The notes under the pieces were generated by a model. That model saw only the letters and a list, made by a program, of their open reading frames with translations. It had not been told where the DNA came from and did no database searches. A program made the position numbers and the translations under genes. From Propionibacteriaceae bacterium (lineage in GTDB: Bacteria; Actinomycetota; Actinomycetes; Propionibacteriales; Propionibacteriaceae), in the NCBI GenBank assembly GCA_027492675.1, contig JAPUEI010000058.1:23036-76949 (forward strand): a stretch of 53,914 nucleotides of DNA. The letters run 5' to 3'. Shown here in pieces: positions 35,681 through 44,707 of this stretch (its first letter is position 1; every line of letters starts with the position of its first letter).

Positions 35681-35803
35681 ATGAGACGACTGCTGGTGTT
35701 CGCGGTGGTGGTCGCGGCGGGGATCGCGGTCGGCCGGAAGCTGAGCGAGCGGGAGAAGGTGGCCCGGCGCTGGGCCGCGGCGACCGACCCGCACCCCGGA
35801 TGA
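35681..35803 (+). CDS. 40-residue membrane microprotein
   Basis: The protein is MRRLLVFAVVVAAGIAVGRK followed by a charged tail ending TDPHPG. One hydrophobic segment (about 4-18) is followed by basic and acidic residues. A near-perfect AGGAGG lies four bases before the ATG, and the stop overlaps the M20 hydrolase start (ATGA). Coupling to the hydrolase suggests a shared role, but no family is recognised. Confidence 0.75.
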   Translation: MRRLLVFAVVVAAGIAVGRKLSEREKVARRWAAATDPHPG

Positions 35804-37080
35804 GCGGGCCGCTGCTCGGCGCGTACGATGACGTGGTCGCGCTCGTCGCCGACCTGTGGGCGCATCCCGAGGTGGGCTACCAGGAGACGTACACCTCCGC
35901 GCGGATCAGGGAGTTCCTGGCGACGTACGCACCGGGGGCCGAAGTGACCGGCTTCGCTCGTACAGGCCTGCGTGTACGGCTGGGGCCCGGGCACGATCGC
36001 GCCGTGGCCCTGGTCGCGGAGCTCGACGCCCTCATCGTGCCCTCTCACCCGGACGCCGACCCCGTCACTGGTGCCGTCCACGCCTGCGGGCACCACACCC
36101 AGGTCGGCATCGCGTGTGCCGTGGTGGCCGAGCTGATGAGCAGGCCCTGGGACCTTCCGTACGACCTGGTCGTCGTGTTCGTGCCGGCCGAGGAGTACAT
36201 CGACCTGGAGACTCGGCGAACCCTGCGCGAGGCGGGTGAGATCGCGTGGTTCGGCGGCAAGCCGGAGGCCATGCGGCTCGGCGTCTTCGACGACGTCGCC
36301 GTGGCGATCCACACGCACACCATGGGCGGCGGCTACCCCACGCCGACCGTCGAGCTGGACTGCGACCTGGCCGGGTTCGCGTACAAGCACGTGACGTTCC
36401 ACGGGCGCGCGGCGCACGCGGCGTTCATCCCGTTCGCCGGCGTCAACGCCGCGTCGATGGCGGTGCTGTACCAGACGGCCATCGGCCTCGGCCGCCAACA
36501 GCTGCGCGACGACGTGCTGGCGCGGCTGAACCCCGTGGTGACGGGCGCGCCGATGACGACCAACGTCGTGCCGGACACCGCACGGGTGTCGACGGACGTA
36601 CGGACGGTCGACCTGCCGTACCTCGCCGAGCTCTCCGCGACGCTCGACGCCATGGCCCAGGGGGCCGCCCTGGCGCTCGGCGGCACCGCGGAGATCGACA
36701 CCGAGGTCGGCTACCTGCCGTTCCGGCAGCACCGCCCCCTCTCCCAACCGTTCCGCGAGGCGTTCCAGGCAGGTGTGCCGGGCATCGAGGCACTTCTCGA
36801 CGACCGCGGCGGTTCCGCGGCCGCGGGCGATGTCGGCGACCTCTCGGTGATGGTGCCGTGCATCCAGATCGGCTACTCCGGCCTCGAGGGGACGGTGCAC
36901 GGCGCGGACCTCCATCTGGAGGACCCGGTGACCGTCCTCGACGCGGTGCCGCGGTTCATCATCGACGGGCTTCACAGGCTGGGGCCGGTGCTCGACGAGG
37001 TGGCGTCGTACAGCCGGAGCTACGACGCGTACGAGGCCCGGATCGCCGAGTTGGGAGGCTCGTGGGCCCCCGGGGCCTAG
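35800..37080 (+). CDS. M20-family metallohydrolase (amidohydrolase)
   Basis: The protein has 426 residues. Metal-ligand motifs are VALVAELDALI, HACGHHTQVG (about residue 94) and VVVFVPAEEYIDLE; a dimerisation domain includes TFHGRAAHAAFIPFAGVNAA, and a late metal ligand is in GTVHGADLHLED. This matches the amidohydrolase/aminobenzoyl-glutamate-hydrolase-like branch of M20. Substrate unknown. Coupled to the microprotein upstream; an AT-richer gap follows. Confidence 0.9.
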   Translation: MSGPLLGAYDDVVALVADLWAHPEVGYQETYTSARIREFLATYAPGAEVTGFARTGLRVRLGPGHDRAVALVAELDALIVPSHPDADPVTGAVHACGHHTQVGIACAVVAELMSRPWDLPYDLVVVFVPAEEYIDLETRRTLREAGEIAWFGGKPEAMRLGVFDDVAVAIHTHTMGGGYPTPTVELDCDLAGFAYKHVTFHGRAAHAAFIPFAGVNAASMAVLYQTAIGLGRQQLRDDVLARLNPVVTGAPMTTNVVPDTARVSTDVRTVDLPYLAELSATLDAMAQGAALALGGTAEIDTEVGYLPFRQHRPLSQPFREAFQAGVPGIEALLDDRGGSAAAGDVGDLSVMVPCIQIGYSGLEGTVHGADLHLEDPVTVLDAVPRFIIDGLHRLGPVLDEVASYSRSYDAYEARIAELGGSWAPGA

Positions 37081-37138
37081 CAGTCTGTTAAATCGTGGTT
37101 ATCTTCGTTTCATTCACCGCGTTTCGATTCGCCAAGAG

Positions 37139-37154
37139 TGTGACCTTGGTCACA
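37139..37154. promoter_or_regulatory. CRP/GlxR-type palindrome in a convergent gap
   Basis: TGTGACCTTGGTCACA is a perfect match to the CRP/GlxR consensus TGTGA-N6-TCACA. It lies 59 bases after the M20 stop and 136 bases before the end of the convergent roadblock-like gene, so no known promoter is served. The gap (37081-37289) is less G+C-rich than its surroundings at its left end. Confidence 0.55.
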
Positions 37155-37289
37155 GAATCAGAGGCAACAGCGGATCCGCGGGCTCCCCAAGACGCCCTCG
37201 CCGACGTGTCCCCCAAGGCCGATTTTGTGGCAGGGTCCGCTGGGCCCGGTCGGCCACTCCATTCCGGCCGGGCCGCCACCCCCGGGACG

Positions 37290-37649
37290 TCAGTCGTGTG
37301 CGGCCTGCAGGGACTGCGCGAAGGCGGGCACGAGGTCGGAGATCACCCAGCCGAGATCCACGTCGTCGGGCAGGAGCATGGTGGCGGAGAGCCGCTCCCC
37401 TGTGACGACGACCGCGACTCCTCCGGCGAGGGTCAGCACGTGGTAGCCGTCGAGGTGCACGCCCGCGATGGCCGTGGCGTGCCGAAGGTCCGCCGTCGCC
37501 CGGTGCAGCATCGGGCCAGTTGCCGGGGTCAGGCCGAAGCCCGTGACGCTGAGCCCGGTGTCCGCGGACCAGACGTCGAGCGCGAGGAGAGAGCTACCCA
37601 GCTGCTGTCGGTACTGGTTCACCGTGTCGTCGAGCCGCGCGAGGTCCAT
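37290..37649 (-). CDS. Roadblock/LC7-like small protein
   Basis: The protein has 119 residues: LALDVWSADTGLSVTGFG, a strand pair VLTLAGGVAVVVTGER, and a helical end. The same pattern recurs in the C-terminal 130 residues of the neighbour (37651-38529). The fold resembles roadblock/LC7 domains of GTPase regulators, by pattern only. It starts one base after the neighbour's stop, so both are in one operon. Partner GTPase not seen. Confidence 0.6.
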   Translation of the reverse strand: MDLARLDDTVNQYRQQLGSSLLALDVWSADTGLSVTGFGLTPATGPMLHRATADLRHATAIAGVHLDGYHVLTLAGGVAVVVTGERLSATMLLPDDVDLGWVISDLVPAFAQSLQAAHD

Positions 37650-37650
37650 G

Positions 37651-38529
37651 TCAGAGCTCCTGGCTGGCCGCGGCGAGCGACGCGTGGAGGGCCGGGATCG
37701 TCGAGGCCAGGAGGTCGTTCACCGAGACGGCGTCCAGCGCGACGGTGACGCAGGCGCCGAGATCCGGATCAGCGTGAACGAGGACCGCCAGACGGCGATC
37801 GGCGAGTCCGACGAGGTGGTACGGGCCGCGGTCGGGCAGGTCCGCGTGCGGCAGCGCCGCGCGGAGGTCGAGGCTCGCGTGGTGCCAGAGCGTCGCGGCC
37901 ACGGGGTCCGCGCCGCGGCTGGCGAGCGGCAGACCGGTCGTCGCGTGCCAGACCACCACGTCGACGAGGCCGGAGCCGACGCTACTGGCCGTACGGTCGA
38001 GGGCGTCCTCGATCGCCACCAGATCGATGTCGACGCGACGCTGCTCCACCTCGTGGCCGTGGCGCCGACGACGACGTCGACGAGAGACACTCGAGAAGCC
38101 GCGGCCGTGCCGCGCCCGCACCTCGGCGGGCGAGTCGACGGGGAGGCCGGGATAGGTGCGTGCGACGTACGGACGGGGCGCCCGGTTGGCAGCGTTCTGG
38201 ACGGACTCGTCGGACGCCTCGGTCGGCCAGCCGTCACCGAACCAGCCGCGGCGCTCGTCCAACCACGTCGCGTACCTGTCCGGCAGCTCCGGAGCCACCA
38301 GACGTACGGACCCGGCCGGATCCATCGGGGTGGCGACGACCAGGACCTCGTCGCGGACGATGATCTCGTCAGGCGCGGGCTGGATCGGGACGACGGGCGT
38401 GTCTGCGGCAGCCCTCGAAGGCGGCAGCTCGAGGACCGTGTTCTCCTTGGCGCGGCGTGGTCGCGGCAGGCTGCGGCTGTCGATGAACGACCAGCGGGGG
38501 AACCCCCGTCGGTCCCTGAACAGCGCCAT
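37651..38529 (-). CDS. Hypothetical protein with C-terminal roadblock-like domain
   Basis: The protein has 292 residues. The N-terminal part (to about 145) is low in pattern with WLDERRGWFGDGW; a very basic stretch SRRRRRRRHGHE follows, and the C-terminal part (DIDLVAIEDALDRTASSVGS ... VVVWHATTGLPLASRGADP) matches the small downstream protein. It has no helix or signal peptide, so it should be cytoplasmic. Upstream on the other side is tRNA-Ala. Function unknown. Confidence 0.65.
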   Translation of the reverse strand: MALFRDRRGFPRWSFIDSRSLPRPRRAKENTVLELPPSRAAADTPVVPIQPAPDEIIVRDEVLVVATPMDPAGSVRLVAPELPDRYATWLDERRGWFGDGWPTEASDESVQNAANRAPRPYVARTYPGLPVDSPAEVRARHGRGFSSVSRRRRRRRHGHEVEQRRVDIDLVAIEDALDRTASSVGSGLVDVVVWHATTGLPLASRGADPVAATLWHHASLDLRAALPHADLPDRGPYHLVGLADRRLAVLVHADPDLGACVTVALDAVSVNDLLASTIPALHASLAAASQEL

Positions 38530-38656
38530 CCTTGCCGCTCCCTCTCTCAGTCACCCAGTCCCCGGCTTCAGCTCCAGTTCACTGTAGGAGGCCGCTGCCG
38601 AGGCGGGACCCTCGGTGGCAATGATCTCACCGGGGCCTGCGTGACGGGTGTGACAG

Positions 38657-38729
38657 TGGAGACGACGGGACTCGAACCCGCAACCCCCGCCTTGCAAAGG
38701 CGGTGCGCTACCAATTGCGCCACGTCCCC
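38657..38729 (-). tRNA. tRNA-Ala (anticodon TGC)
   Basis: A 73-base cloverleaf on the minus strand: acceptor stem GGGGACG with CGTCTCC, anticodon loop CTTTGCAAG with anticodon TGC, T-arm GGGTTCGAGTCCC, and discriminator A. The G3-U70 pair, the alanine identity element, is present. CCA is not encoded. Confidence 0.97.
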
Positions 38730-38928
38730 GAGCTCGTACGTACCGAGGCCAGGCAATCATACGCAGCACGCCCCCTCCGCCGCTCGCGCTCACCACCGCG
38801 CGGGGGTTTCCGCCCGTACGACCTCGGCCCGATCAACCCGGAGTCGACCCCGAACAGGACGCTCCGCCTCGAACCCGTACCGGAGCCTTACTCGTGCCCG
38901 CACAGTGCCACCGCCTACCCTTGTCGGC

Positions 38929-39348
38929 ATGTGGTCCAAGCGATCTAGCGTCGACTACGCCCTGCAGCGGCGTCACGCGCTGGAGCGTCTTCGCAGTCGC
39001 GTGCGGTCTGTGAGCCGCCAGGATCTGTGCGATGCCGACCCGATGCTCATCCGCGCGGCCCTCCATCACGGCGAGCTCAGCACGGCCCGTTGCCCCATCA
39101 ACGACTGCGGCCGACTGGTCATGCTGAACTACACGTTCGGCGAGCAGCTGGGGCAGTACTCGGGACGCATCAAGTCCGCAGCCGAGCTCGAGGAGATGGA
39201 GAACGAGTTCGGCGAGTTCATGGTGCGCGTCGTCGAGGTGTGCACCGAGTGTGGCTGGAACCACATGACCGCTTCCTATCTGCTCGGCGACGGCGTCGTA
39301 CGTCGTCCTCCCCGCCGGCAGAAGACCGTCGAGGACATCTATGGCTGA
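38929..39348 (+). CDS. DUF5318 family protein
   Basis: The protein has 139 residues, starting MWSKRSSVDYALQRRHALER, with a zinc-ribbon-like pair of Cys clusters: TARCPINDCGRLVML and VCTECGWNH. This is the known actinobacterial DUF5318 pattern. It overlaps the PBP gene by eight bases and is probably co-transcribed with it, as in related genomes. Confidence 0.9.
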   Translation: MWSKRSSVDYALQRRHALERLRSRVRSVSRQDLCDADPMLIRAALHHGELSTARCPINDCGRLVMLNYTFGEQLGQYSGRIKSAAELEEMENEFGEFMVRVVEVCTECGWNHMTASYLLGDGVVRRPPRRQKTVEDIYG

Positions 39349-41515
39349 CAACACCGGGGCCCGTCGCGGCGCCACCGGCCCCACGCGCGCTGCGTCGACC
39401 GGGAAGACCAAACCCAAGCCCACGTGGAAGACCCGCCTGCTCGGCACGCTGAAGTGGGCCACCATCGGCGGGTTGGTGATCGCACTGCTGGCCACCGCGG
39501 GCATCGCCGTCGCCTACGCACGGACGGACTTCCCCGATCCCAACTCCGCGTTCCAGACGAACAAGTCGAACGTCTACTACCGCGACGGCTCGACGGTCAT
39601 CGGATCGTTCGCCGACCAGAACCGCACGTCGATCCCGTACGAGCAGATGCCGGCCTCCATTCGAGACGCCGTCGTCGCCGCGGAGAACCGCTCGTTCTGG
39701 ACCGACAAGGGCATCTCGCCGACAGGCATCCTGAGGGCGGTGTACGGGATCATTCGCGGCCGGAGCACGTCGTCCGGCGGCGGCTCGACGATCACGCAGG
39801 AGTACATCAAGATCCTGTACCTCACCAGCGACCAGACCGCGAGCCGCAAGTTCACCGAGCTGCTGCTCGCGGTGAAGATGGGCCGGTCGATGCCCAAGGA
39901 GGACATCCTCCACGGCTACCTCAACACGATCTACTTCGGCCGCGGCGCGTACGGCATCCAGGCCGCCTCGAAGGCGTACTTCAACGTCGACGCCAAGGAC
40001 CTCACGCTGCAGCAGTCGATCGTGCTGGCGTCAGTGCTCAACAACCCGTCGATGTTCGACCCGTCGGACAGCGAGAAGAACCTGTCGCGCCTGAAGGACC
40101 GGTACGCGTACGTGCTGGACGGCATGGTGCAGATGGGCACCGTGACGCCCGAGCAGGCGACTGCGGCGGCGACCCTGCCCGTGTTCCCGGAGGTGCCGAA
40201 GAGCTCGCGGTACGGCGGCCCGAAGGGCTTCCTGCTGAAGATGGTGGAGGCCGAGCTGACGGCGAACGGCTTCGACGCGGCGCAGATCTCCGGCGGTGGG
40301 CTGCAGATCACCACGACGTTCGACGAGAAGGCCCAGGCGGCGGCGGTCGCGTCGGCCCAGAAGTACACCGACGCGGCGGCGACGGGGGCCAAGGTGAAGC
40401 AGGATCCGGCGCAGCTCCATGCGTCGATCGCGTCCGTACAGGTGGGCACCGGTGAGGTCCTCGCCCTGTACGGAGGCCCTGACTTCGTCGCGAACACCCG
40501 GAACTGGGCCACCACGGACCGCATGGCGGCATCGACGTTCAAGGCGTACGCGGTCGTCGCCGGCCTGCGCAACGGCTTCAGCCTGAAGTCGGTGCTCAAC
40601 GGCAACACGTTCACGCCCAAGGGCGACACGAGCACGATCCGCAACGAGTTCAACACTCAGTACGGGCCGGTCACGCTCACCAAGGCGACCGCCGACTCGA
40701 TCAACACCGCGTTCGTCGACATGGTCCAGCAGATCCCCAACGGGCCGAAGGAGGTCATGAAGGCCGCCAACGACGCGGGCGTCGCGACCGGGCCCGGCTG
40801 GGACAACAACAACCGCATCCCGCTCGGCACGGCCGAGGTGAGCCCTCTCGACCAGGCGACCGGCTACGCGACGTTCGCCAACGGCGGCCAGGCGGTGACC
40901 AGCCACGTCGTCAAGGAGGTCAAGGACGCGCAGGGCCGCGTCGTGTACTCCGCGACGGTGAAGCCCACCCAGACCATCGAGCCCGACGTCGCGAAGGACG
41001 TCACGTTCGCGCTGCAGAACGTCGTCAACGAGGGCACCGGCGCGAAGGTCTCGAGCCTCGGCCGCGACATCGCCGGCAAGACGGGTACGGCCAACGACGG
41101 GACCGGTCACGTCGTGACCAGCTGGTTCATCGGCTACACCAAGCAGGTCTCCACGGCCGTCCTGTACGTGGCCGGCGATGGCGGCAACGCCAGCCTCGAC
41201 GCGTACGCACGCAAGGGAGACGCCACGTTCTTCGGCGGCACGTACCCGGCGCTCACGTGGCTCGACTACATGAAGGTGGCCACCGACGGGCAGCCGAAGC
41301 TGACGTTCGACCCGCCGGCGTACGTCAACGCCGCGAGCGCCTCGCCGCTCCCGAGCCCGTCCGACACGCCCACGCCCACGCCGACCCCGTCGCAGGAGCC
41401 GTCGACCTCTCCGTCGCCGACGAAGAGCACCTCGAGTGCGCCCACGCCGACGCACACGGCATCCGGTCCGCCCTCGGTGTCGGTCAGCGGCGCGCCGTCG
41501 GCGTCGACCAGCTGA
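39341..41515 (+). CDS. Bifunctional class A penicillin-binding protein
   Basis: The protein has 724 residues: a cytoplasmic Lys/Thr-rich start, one helix (about 44-62), a GT51 glycosyltransferase domain (about 75-245; AENRSFWTDKG, STITQEYIKILYL, YLNTIYFGRGAYGI) and a transpeptidase domain with the nucleophile S398-T-F-K and K580-T-G-T. The last 70 residues are a Pro/Ser/Thr-rich extracellular tail. It polymerises and cross-links peptidoglycan. GT51's first catalytic Glu is in AENRSFW rather than the common EDxxFxxH. Confidence 0.95.
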   Translation: MADNTGARRGATGPTRAASTGKTKPKPTWKTRLLGTLKWATIGGLVIALLATAGIAVAYARTDFPDPNSAFQTNKSNVYYRDGSTVIGSFADQNRTSIPYEQMPASIRDAVVAAENRSFWTDKGISPTGILRAVYGIIRGRSTSSGGGSTITQEYIKILYLTSDQTASRKFTELLLAVKMGRSMPKEDILHGYLNTIYFGRGAYGIQAASKAYFNVDAKDLTLQQSIVLASVLNNPSMFDPSDSEKNLSRLKDRYAYVLDGMVQMGTVTPEQATAAATLPVFPEVPKSSRYGGPKGFLLKMVEAELTANGFDAAQISGGGLQITTTFDEKAQAAAVASAQKYTDAAATGAKVKQDPAQLHASIASVQVGTGEVLALYGGPDFVANTRNWATTDRMAASTFKAYAVVAGLRNGFSLKSVLNGNTFTPKGDTSTIRNEFNTQYGPVTLTKATADSINTAFVDMVQQIPNGPKEVMKAANDAGVATGPGWDNNNRIPLGTAEVSPLDQATGYATFANGGQAVTSHVVKEVKDAQGRVVYSATVKPTQTIEPDVAKDVTFALQNVVNEGTGAKVSSLGRDIAGKTGTANDGTGHVVTSWFIGYTKQVSTAVLYVAGDGGNASLDAYARKGDATFFGGTYPALTWLDYMKVATDGQPKLTFDPPAYVNAASASPLPSPSDTPTPTPTPSQEPSTSPSPTKSTSSAPTPTHTASGPPSVSVSGAPSASTS

Positions 41516-41518
41516 CGC

Positions 41519-43096
41519 TCAGGTGAGAGGGGACCCGTCGAGGGGCACCTCGGCGGGTGTCGTCGCGACAGGAGTCCGGGCCACCGCCCCCGCGGCGACC
41601 TCCGGCGTGTCGGAGTCGGTCGCTGCCACGACTGGCACCTCATCGGGCCAACGCGACACCAGCACCACGAGGAACGCCACCACGGCGAACGCGAGCGAGC
41701 CGGCGATCCACGTGATCCTCGGCCCTGGGAGACCGGGCATCCACCACTCGACGCCCGCTCCCGGGATCGTCGCTCCGTCCAGCCCCGTGACGTACCGCCT
41801 GATGTTGACCAGCAGCGCCATGGCGTGGGCCAGCGAGACCAGGCCCCACACGACGAAGGCTTGAAGGGTGCCGAGCCGAACGGACTGGTCCGGACGTCGG
41901 CCGGTGAGAAGCACCAGCGACATGATCGGGAACAGCGGGATGAGGTAGCGAGCCTGTACGTAGTCGCCCACGACCTGGTTGGACATCTGAAGCATGAACA
42001 GCGGGAGGCCGATCATGACGGCCATGCCCCCGGCGGTGACCACGGCCTTCATCGGGCTCATGCGAGACAGCCCGGCCATCAGCATGAACGTGCAGGCCAT
42101 GATCATCGCCAGCCCGGCGAGCAGCGGCACAGGAGTGTCCAGCCAGCCGAGGTTGCCGAGTCGGCCGAAACCCTGGTTGCCGAACAGCAGGTACGGCAGC
42201 CCCAGGATGTTGTTGGTCACGAGTCCGACCTGGTCCTGCTCTTGGCCACCGGAGCCGAACAACGATCCGGAGGCCGCGCCGGCGGCTTGCGTCGACCTGA
42301 AGTAGACGACCGCGCACAGCACCGTGGCGACAAGGGGTAACACCAACCGCCAGAGGTGGCGGCGGACCTGGCGGTAGTTGAGGACCGTGAGCGCCGCTAT
42401 GGCGATCACGGAGTAGAGCGAGGCGTCGGCTCGAGAGCTCATCGCCATGGCGAGACCGATCGCCGCGAGCGCCCCGTTCGCGAGCGTGCGGTTGCGGGTC
42501 TCGGAGAGCCAGTACGAGTGCATGGCGAACGCCGCCGTGGTGACTCCGACGAGGGCCCAGCCGCTGGGATTGACCGAGGCCACCAGGAAGATGCCCATCG
42601 GTACGAACGTGGTGGCGACGGCATAGGCCAGGATTCGGCGCACAGGACGCGTGCTGGCCAGCACGAGGCCCGTACCGAGAAGGATCGCCAGGACGAGATT
42701 GACGGTCCTCATGAGGTAGACCGACGAGTAGACGTCCTTTCCTACGAACAGGTGCATCACGTAGTAGTAGCCACCCGGGTACTGGCCGGTGTCGTATCGA
42801 TCTCGGCTCGACACCGACCCGGCGGGGATCTCGAGCACGCACTCACCCGACGCGTCCGCGTTGTAGGCGTAGCAGCGCGAGGTGTCCGCCACCCGCGAAG
42901 GGATCACGATGGAGACTTTCCCCGCGCCGTCCGTCGTGAGGGTGCACCCCGTCCGAGCCACGGGTGGCGGGCACCAGATGCTCGCCAGGTGGTAGTCCTC
43001 GTCGGGCGTGGATCCGGGCGGCGACGAGATCGACCAGGACACGCCTGCGACCAGGGCGGCCACGACGGCAACGATGAGGGGGACGACACGACGCAC
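41519..43096 (-). CDS. DUF2142 family membrane protein
   Basis: The protein has 525 residues from GTG 43096, with AAGGAG seven bases before. The first helix ends at the conserved PGSTPDEDYHLASIWC, the family hallmark (an Asp/Glu-His motif near the membrane as in GT-C glycosyltransferases), followed by about ten helices. A role in envelope glycan assembly is inferred from fold and neighbours. The frame is open upstream but only over the promoter. Confidence 0.88.
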   Translation of the reverse strand: MRRVVPLIVAVVAALVAGVSWSISSPPGSTPDEDYHLASIWCPPPVARTGCTLTTDGAGKVSIVIPSRVADTSRCYAYNADASGECVLEIPAGSVSSRDRYDTGQYPGGYYYVMHLFVGKDVYSSVYLMRTVNLVLAILLGTGLVLASTRPVRRILAYAVATTFVPMGIFLVASVNPSGWALVGVTTAAFAMHSYWLSETRNRTLANGALAAIGLAMAMSSRADASLYSVIAIAALTVLNYRQVRRHLWRLVLPLVATVLCAVVYFRSTQAAGAASGSLFGSGGQEQDQVGLVTNNILGLPYLLFGNQGFGRLGNLGWLDTPVPLLAGLAMIMACTFMLMAGLSRMSPMKAVVTAGGMAVMIGLPLFMLQMSNQVVGDYVQARYLIPLFPIMSLVLLTGRRPDQSVRLGTLQAFVVWGLVSLAHAMALLVNIRRYVTGLDGATIPGAGVEWWMPGLPGPRITWIAGSLAFAVVAFLVVLVSRWPDEVPVVAATDSDTPEVAAGAVARTPVATTPAEVPLDGSPLT

Positions 43097-43189
43097 GTAG
43101 TTCTCCTTCGGGTCTGGCAAGAAGGGTATCCGGCCCACACCCGGCGCGGCCCGTGAGCAACCGACCGTCGAACAGGTGAGGGCCCTACG

Positions 43190-44707
43190 ATGGCGAGCAT
43201 GCCGACGGCTTCCGTGCCCACCGACCCCCGCGTCGCGCAGCCTGCCTCGAGCCATCCGCTGCTGCGCCGCATCGGTGGCCCGATGGGTACGCACGCCGGA
43301 TCGCGCCTGATTCTCGGCCCTGCCGTCCTGCTTCTGCTGGCCACCATGTCGTGGCTGGTGCTCATGGTCCACCAGAGTTCGTGCCGCCAGACGGACCCCG
43401 CGAAGCCGGTCAACGCGATCGCGCGCATGTGCTACACCGACATCCCGGTGCTGTACCAGGCGCGCGGCCTCAGCGAGGGCAAGGCGGTGTTCGTCACGGC
43501 GCCCTTCGAGTACCCCGTGCTCACCGGCGGGTTCGTCGACGTCGCGCGGCGCATCACCGACGTCCTGGGCGTGAAGGCGGCGCCCGGGCTGACCGGCCAG
43601 GAGATCCTCTCCAACGCGGACATCTTCTACTCCGTCTGCGCCGTGATGCTCTTCGGCTGTTTCATCGCGATCGTCGTGCTGCACCGCTACATGGGCGGCA
43701 GCCGATGGTGGCCGACCGCGCTGATGGTGGCGGTGGCGCCGGTCGTCATGGCCGAGGGACTCATCAACTGGGATCTGTTCGCCGTCGCCCTGACCGCAGC
43801 CGCGCTGTTCGCGTGGGCCAAGAAGTATCCGTACGTCTCAGGTGTCTTCTTCGGGCTCGCCGTCGCGGCGAAGCTCTACCCGGTGTTCATCCTGGGGCCG
43901 CTGCTGCTGCTGTGCCTGCGGTCGCGTCGGGTGCGCGACTTCGTCCACCTCCTGGTCGCGGCGGTGGTCTCGTGGGTGCTCATCAACGCGCCGGTCTTCC
44001 TCGCCTCGCCGTCGGGCTGGCTGTACTTCTGGCAGTTCAACGTCGACCGCGGCGCCGACCTCGGATCGATCTGGTACGTGCTCAGCCTGGCCGGCTTCCC
44101 CGTATCGAGCCCCGGAGTGTGGTCGTTCCTCCTGATGTTCCTGGGGTGCCTGGGCATCGCGGCTCTGGTCTTCCTGGCGCCACGTCGCCCGCGGGTCGGG
44201 CAGGTCGCGTTCCTCGTGATCGCCCTGTTCCTCGTGGTCAACAAGGTGTACTCGCCGCAATACGCCCTGTGGTTGCTGCCCCTGCTCGCCCTGGCCCGTC
44301 CGACGTGGCGCGAGTGGGCGATCTTCAACGGCGCCGAGCTCCTCTACTACTTCGCGATCTGGGGTCATCTGGCCGGCACGCTGCACCCTGGCGACGGCAG
44401 CCCCGACGGCGTCTACTGGGCGGCTGTCTTCCTGCGCATCGGCGCCAGTGCCTACCTCATGGCCGTCGTCGCGACCGACATGCTGCATCCGGAAGAGGAC
44501 ATCGTGCGTGAGGACGGCGTCGACGACCCGATCGGCGGGGTGCTCGATGGCGCCTCCGAGGCCTGGTCACTGCGCCTGGTCGGTGCGAGCGCGTCGGTCG
44601 ATGCCCCCGCGGCTTCCCGTTCTGTGGTGTACGGACCGGTCGAGACGCTCGGCGACGAGCCCCCGGCCCCACCGCGACGGGCGCTCGTCGACGACCCGCC
44701 GGCGTGA
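43190..44707 (+). CDS. GT87/DUF2029-type membrane glycosyltransferase
   Basis: The protein has 505 residues with about ten helices. The GT-C style motif NAIARMCYTDIPVLYQARGL and FEYPVLTGGFVDVA (extracellular loop) are typical for polyprenyl-phosphate-dependent mannosyltransferases of the PimE-like GT87 family. A long polar tail follows residue 430. ATG 43199 is an alternative start. The next gene overlaps (GTGA). Mannolipid or polysaccharide assembly is likely. Confidence 0.85.
   Translation: MASMPTASVPTDPRVAQPASSHPLLRRIGGPMGTHAGSRLILGPAVLLLLATMSWLVLMVHQSSCRQTDPAKPVNAIARMCYTDIPVLYQARGLSEGKAVFVTAPFEYPVLTGGFVDVARRITDVLGVKAAPGLTGQEILSNADIFYSVCAVMLFGCFIAIVVLHRYMGGSRWWPTALMVAVAPVVMAEGLINWDLFAVALTAAALFAWAKKYPYVSGVFFGLAVAAKLYPVFILGPLLLLCLRSRRVRDFVHLLVAAVVSWVLINAPVFLASPSGWLYFWQFNVDRGADLGSIWYVLSLAGFPVSSPGVWSFLLMFLGCLGIAALVFLAPRRPRVGQVAFLVIALFLVVNKVYSPQYALWLLPLLALARPTWREWAIFNGAELLYYFAIWGHLAGTLHPGDGSPDGVYWAAVFLRIGASAYLMAVVATDMLHPEEDIVREDGVDDPIGGVLDGASEAWSLRLVGASASVDAPAASRSVVYGPVETLGDEPPAPPRRALVDDPPA

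Noticed and set aside
37095..37748. 217-codon plus-strand frame after the M20 gene
   Set aside because: It lies antisense to the roadblock-like genes, which have better start sites and shared domain patterns.
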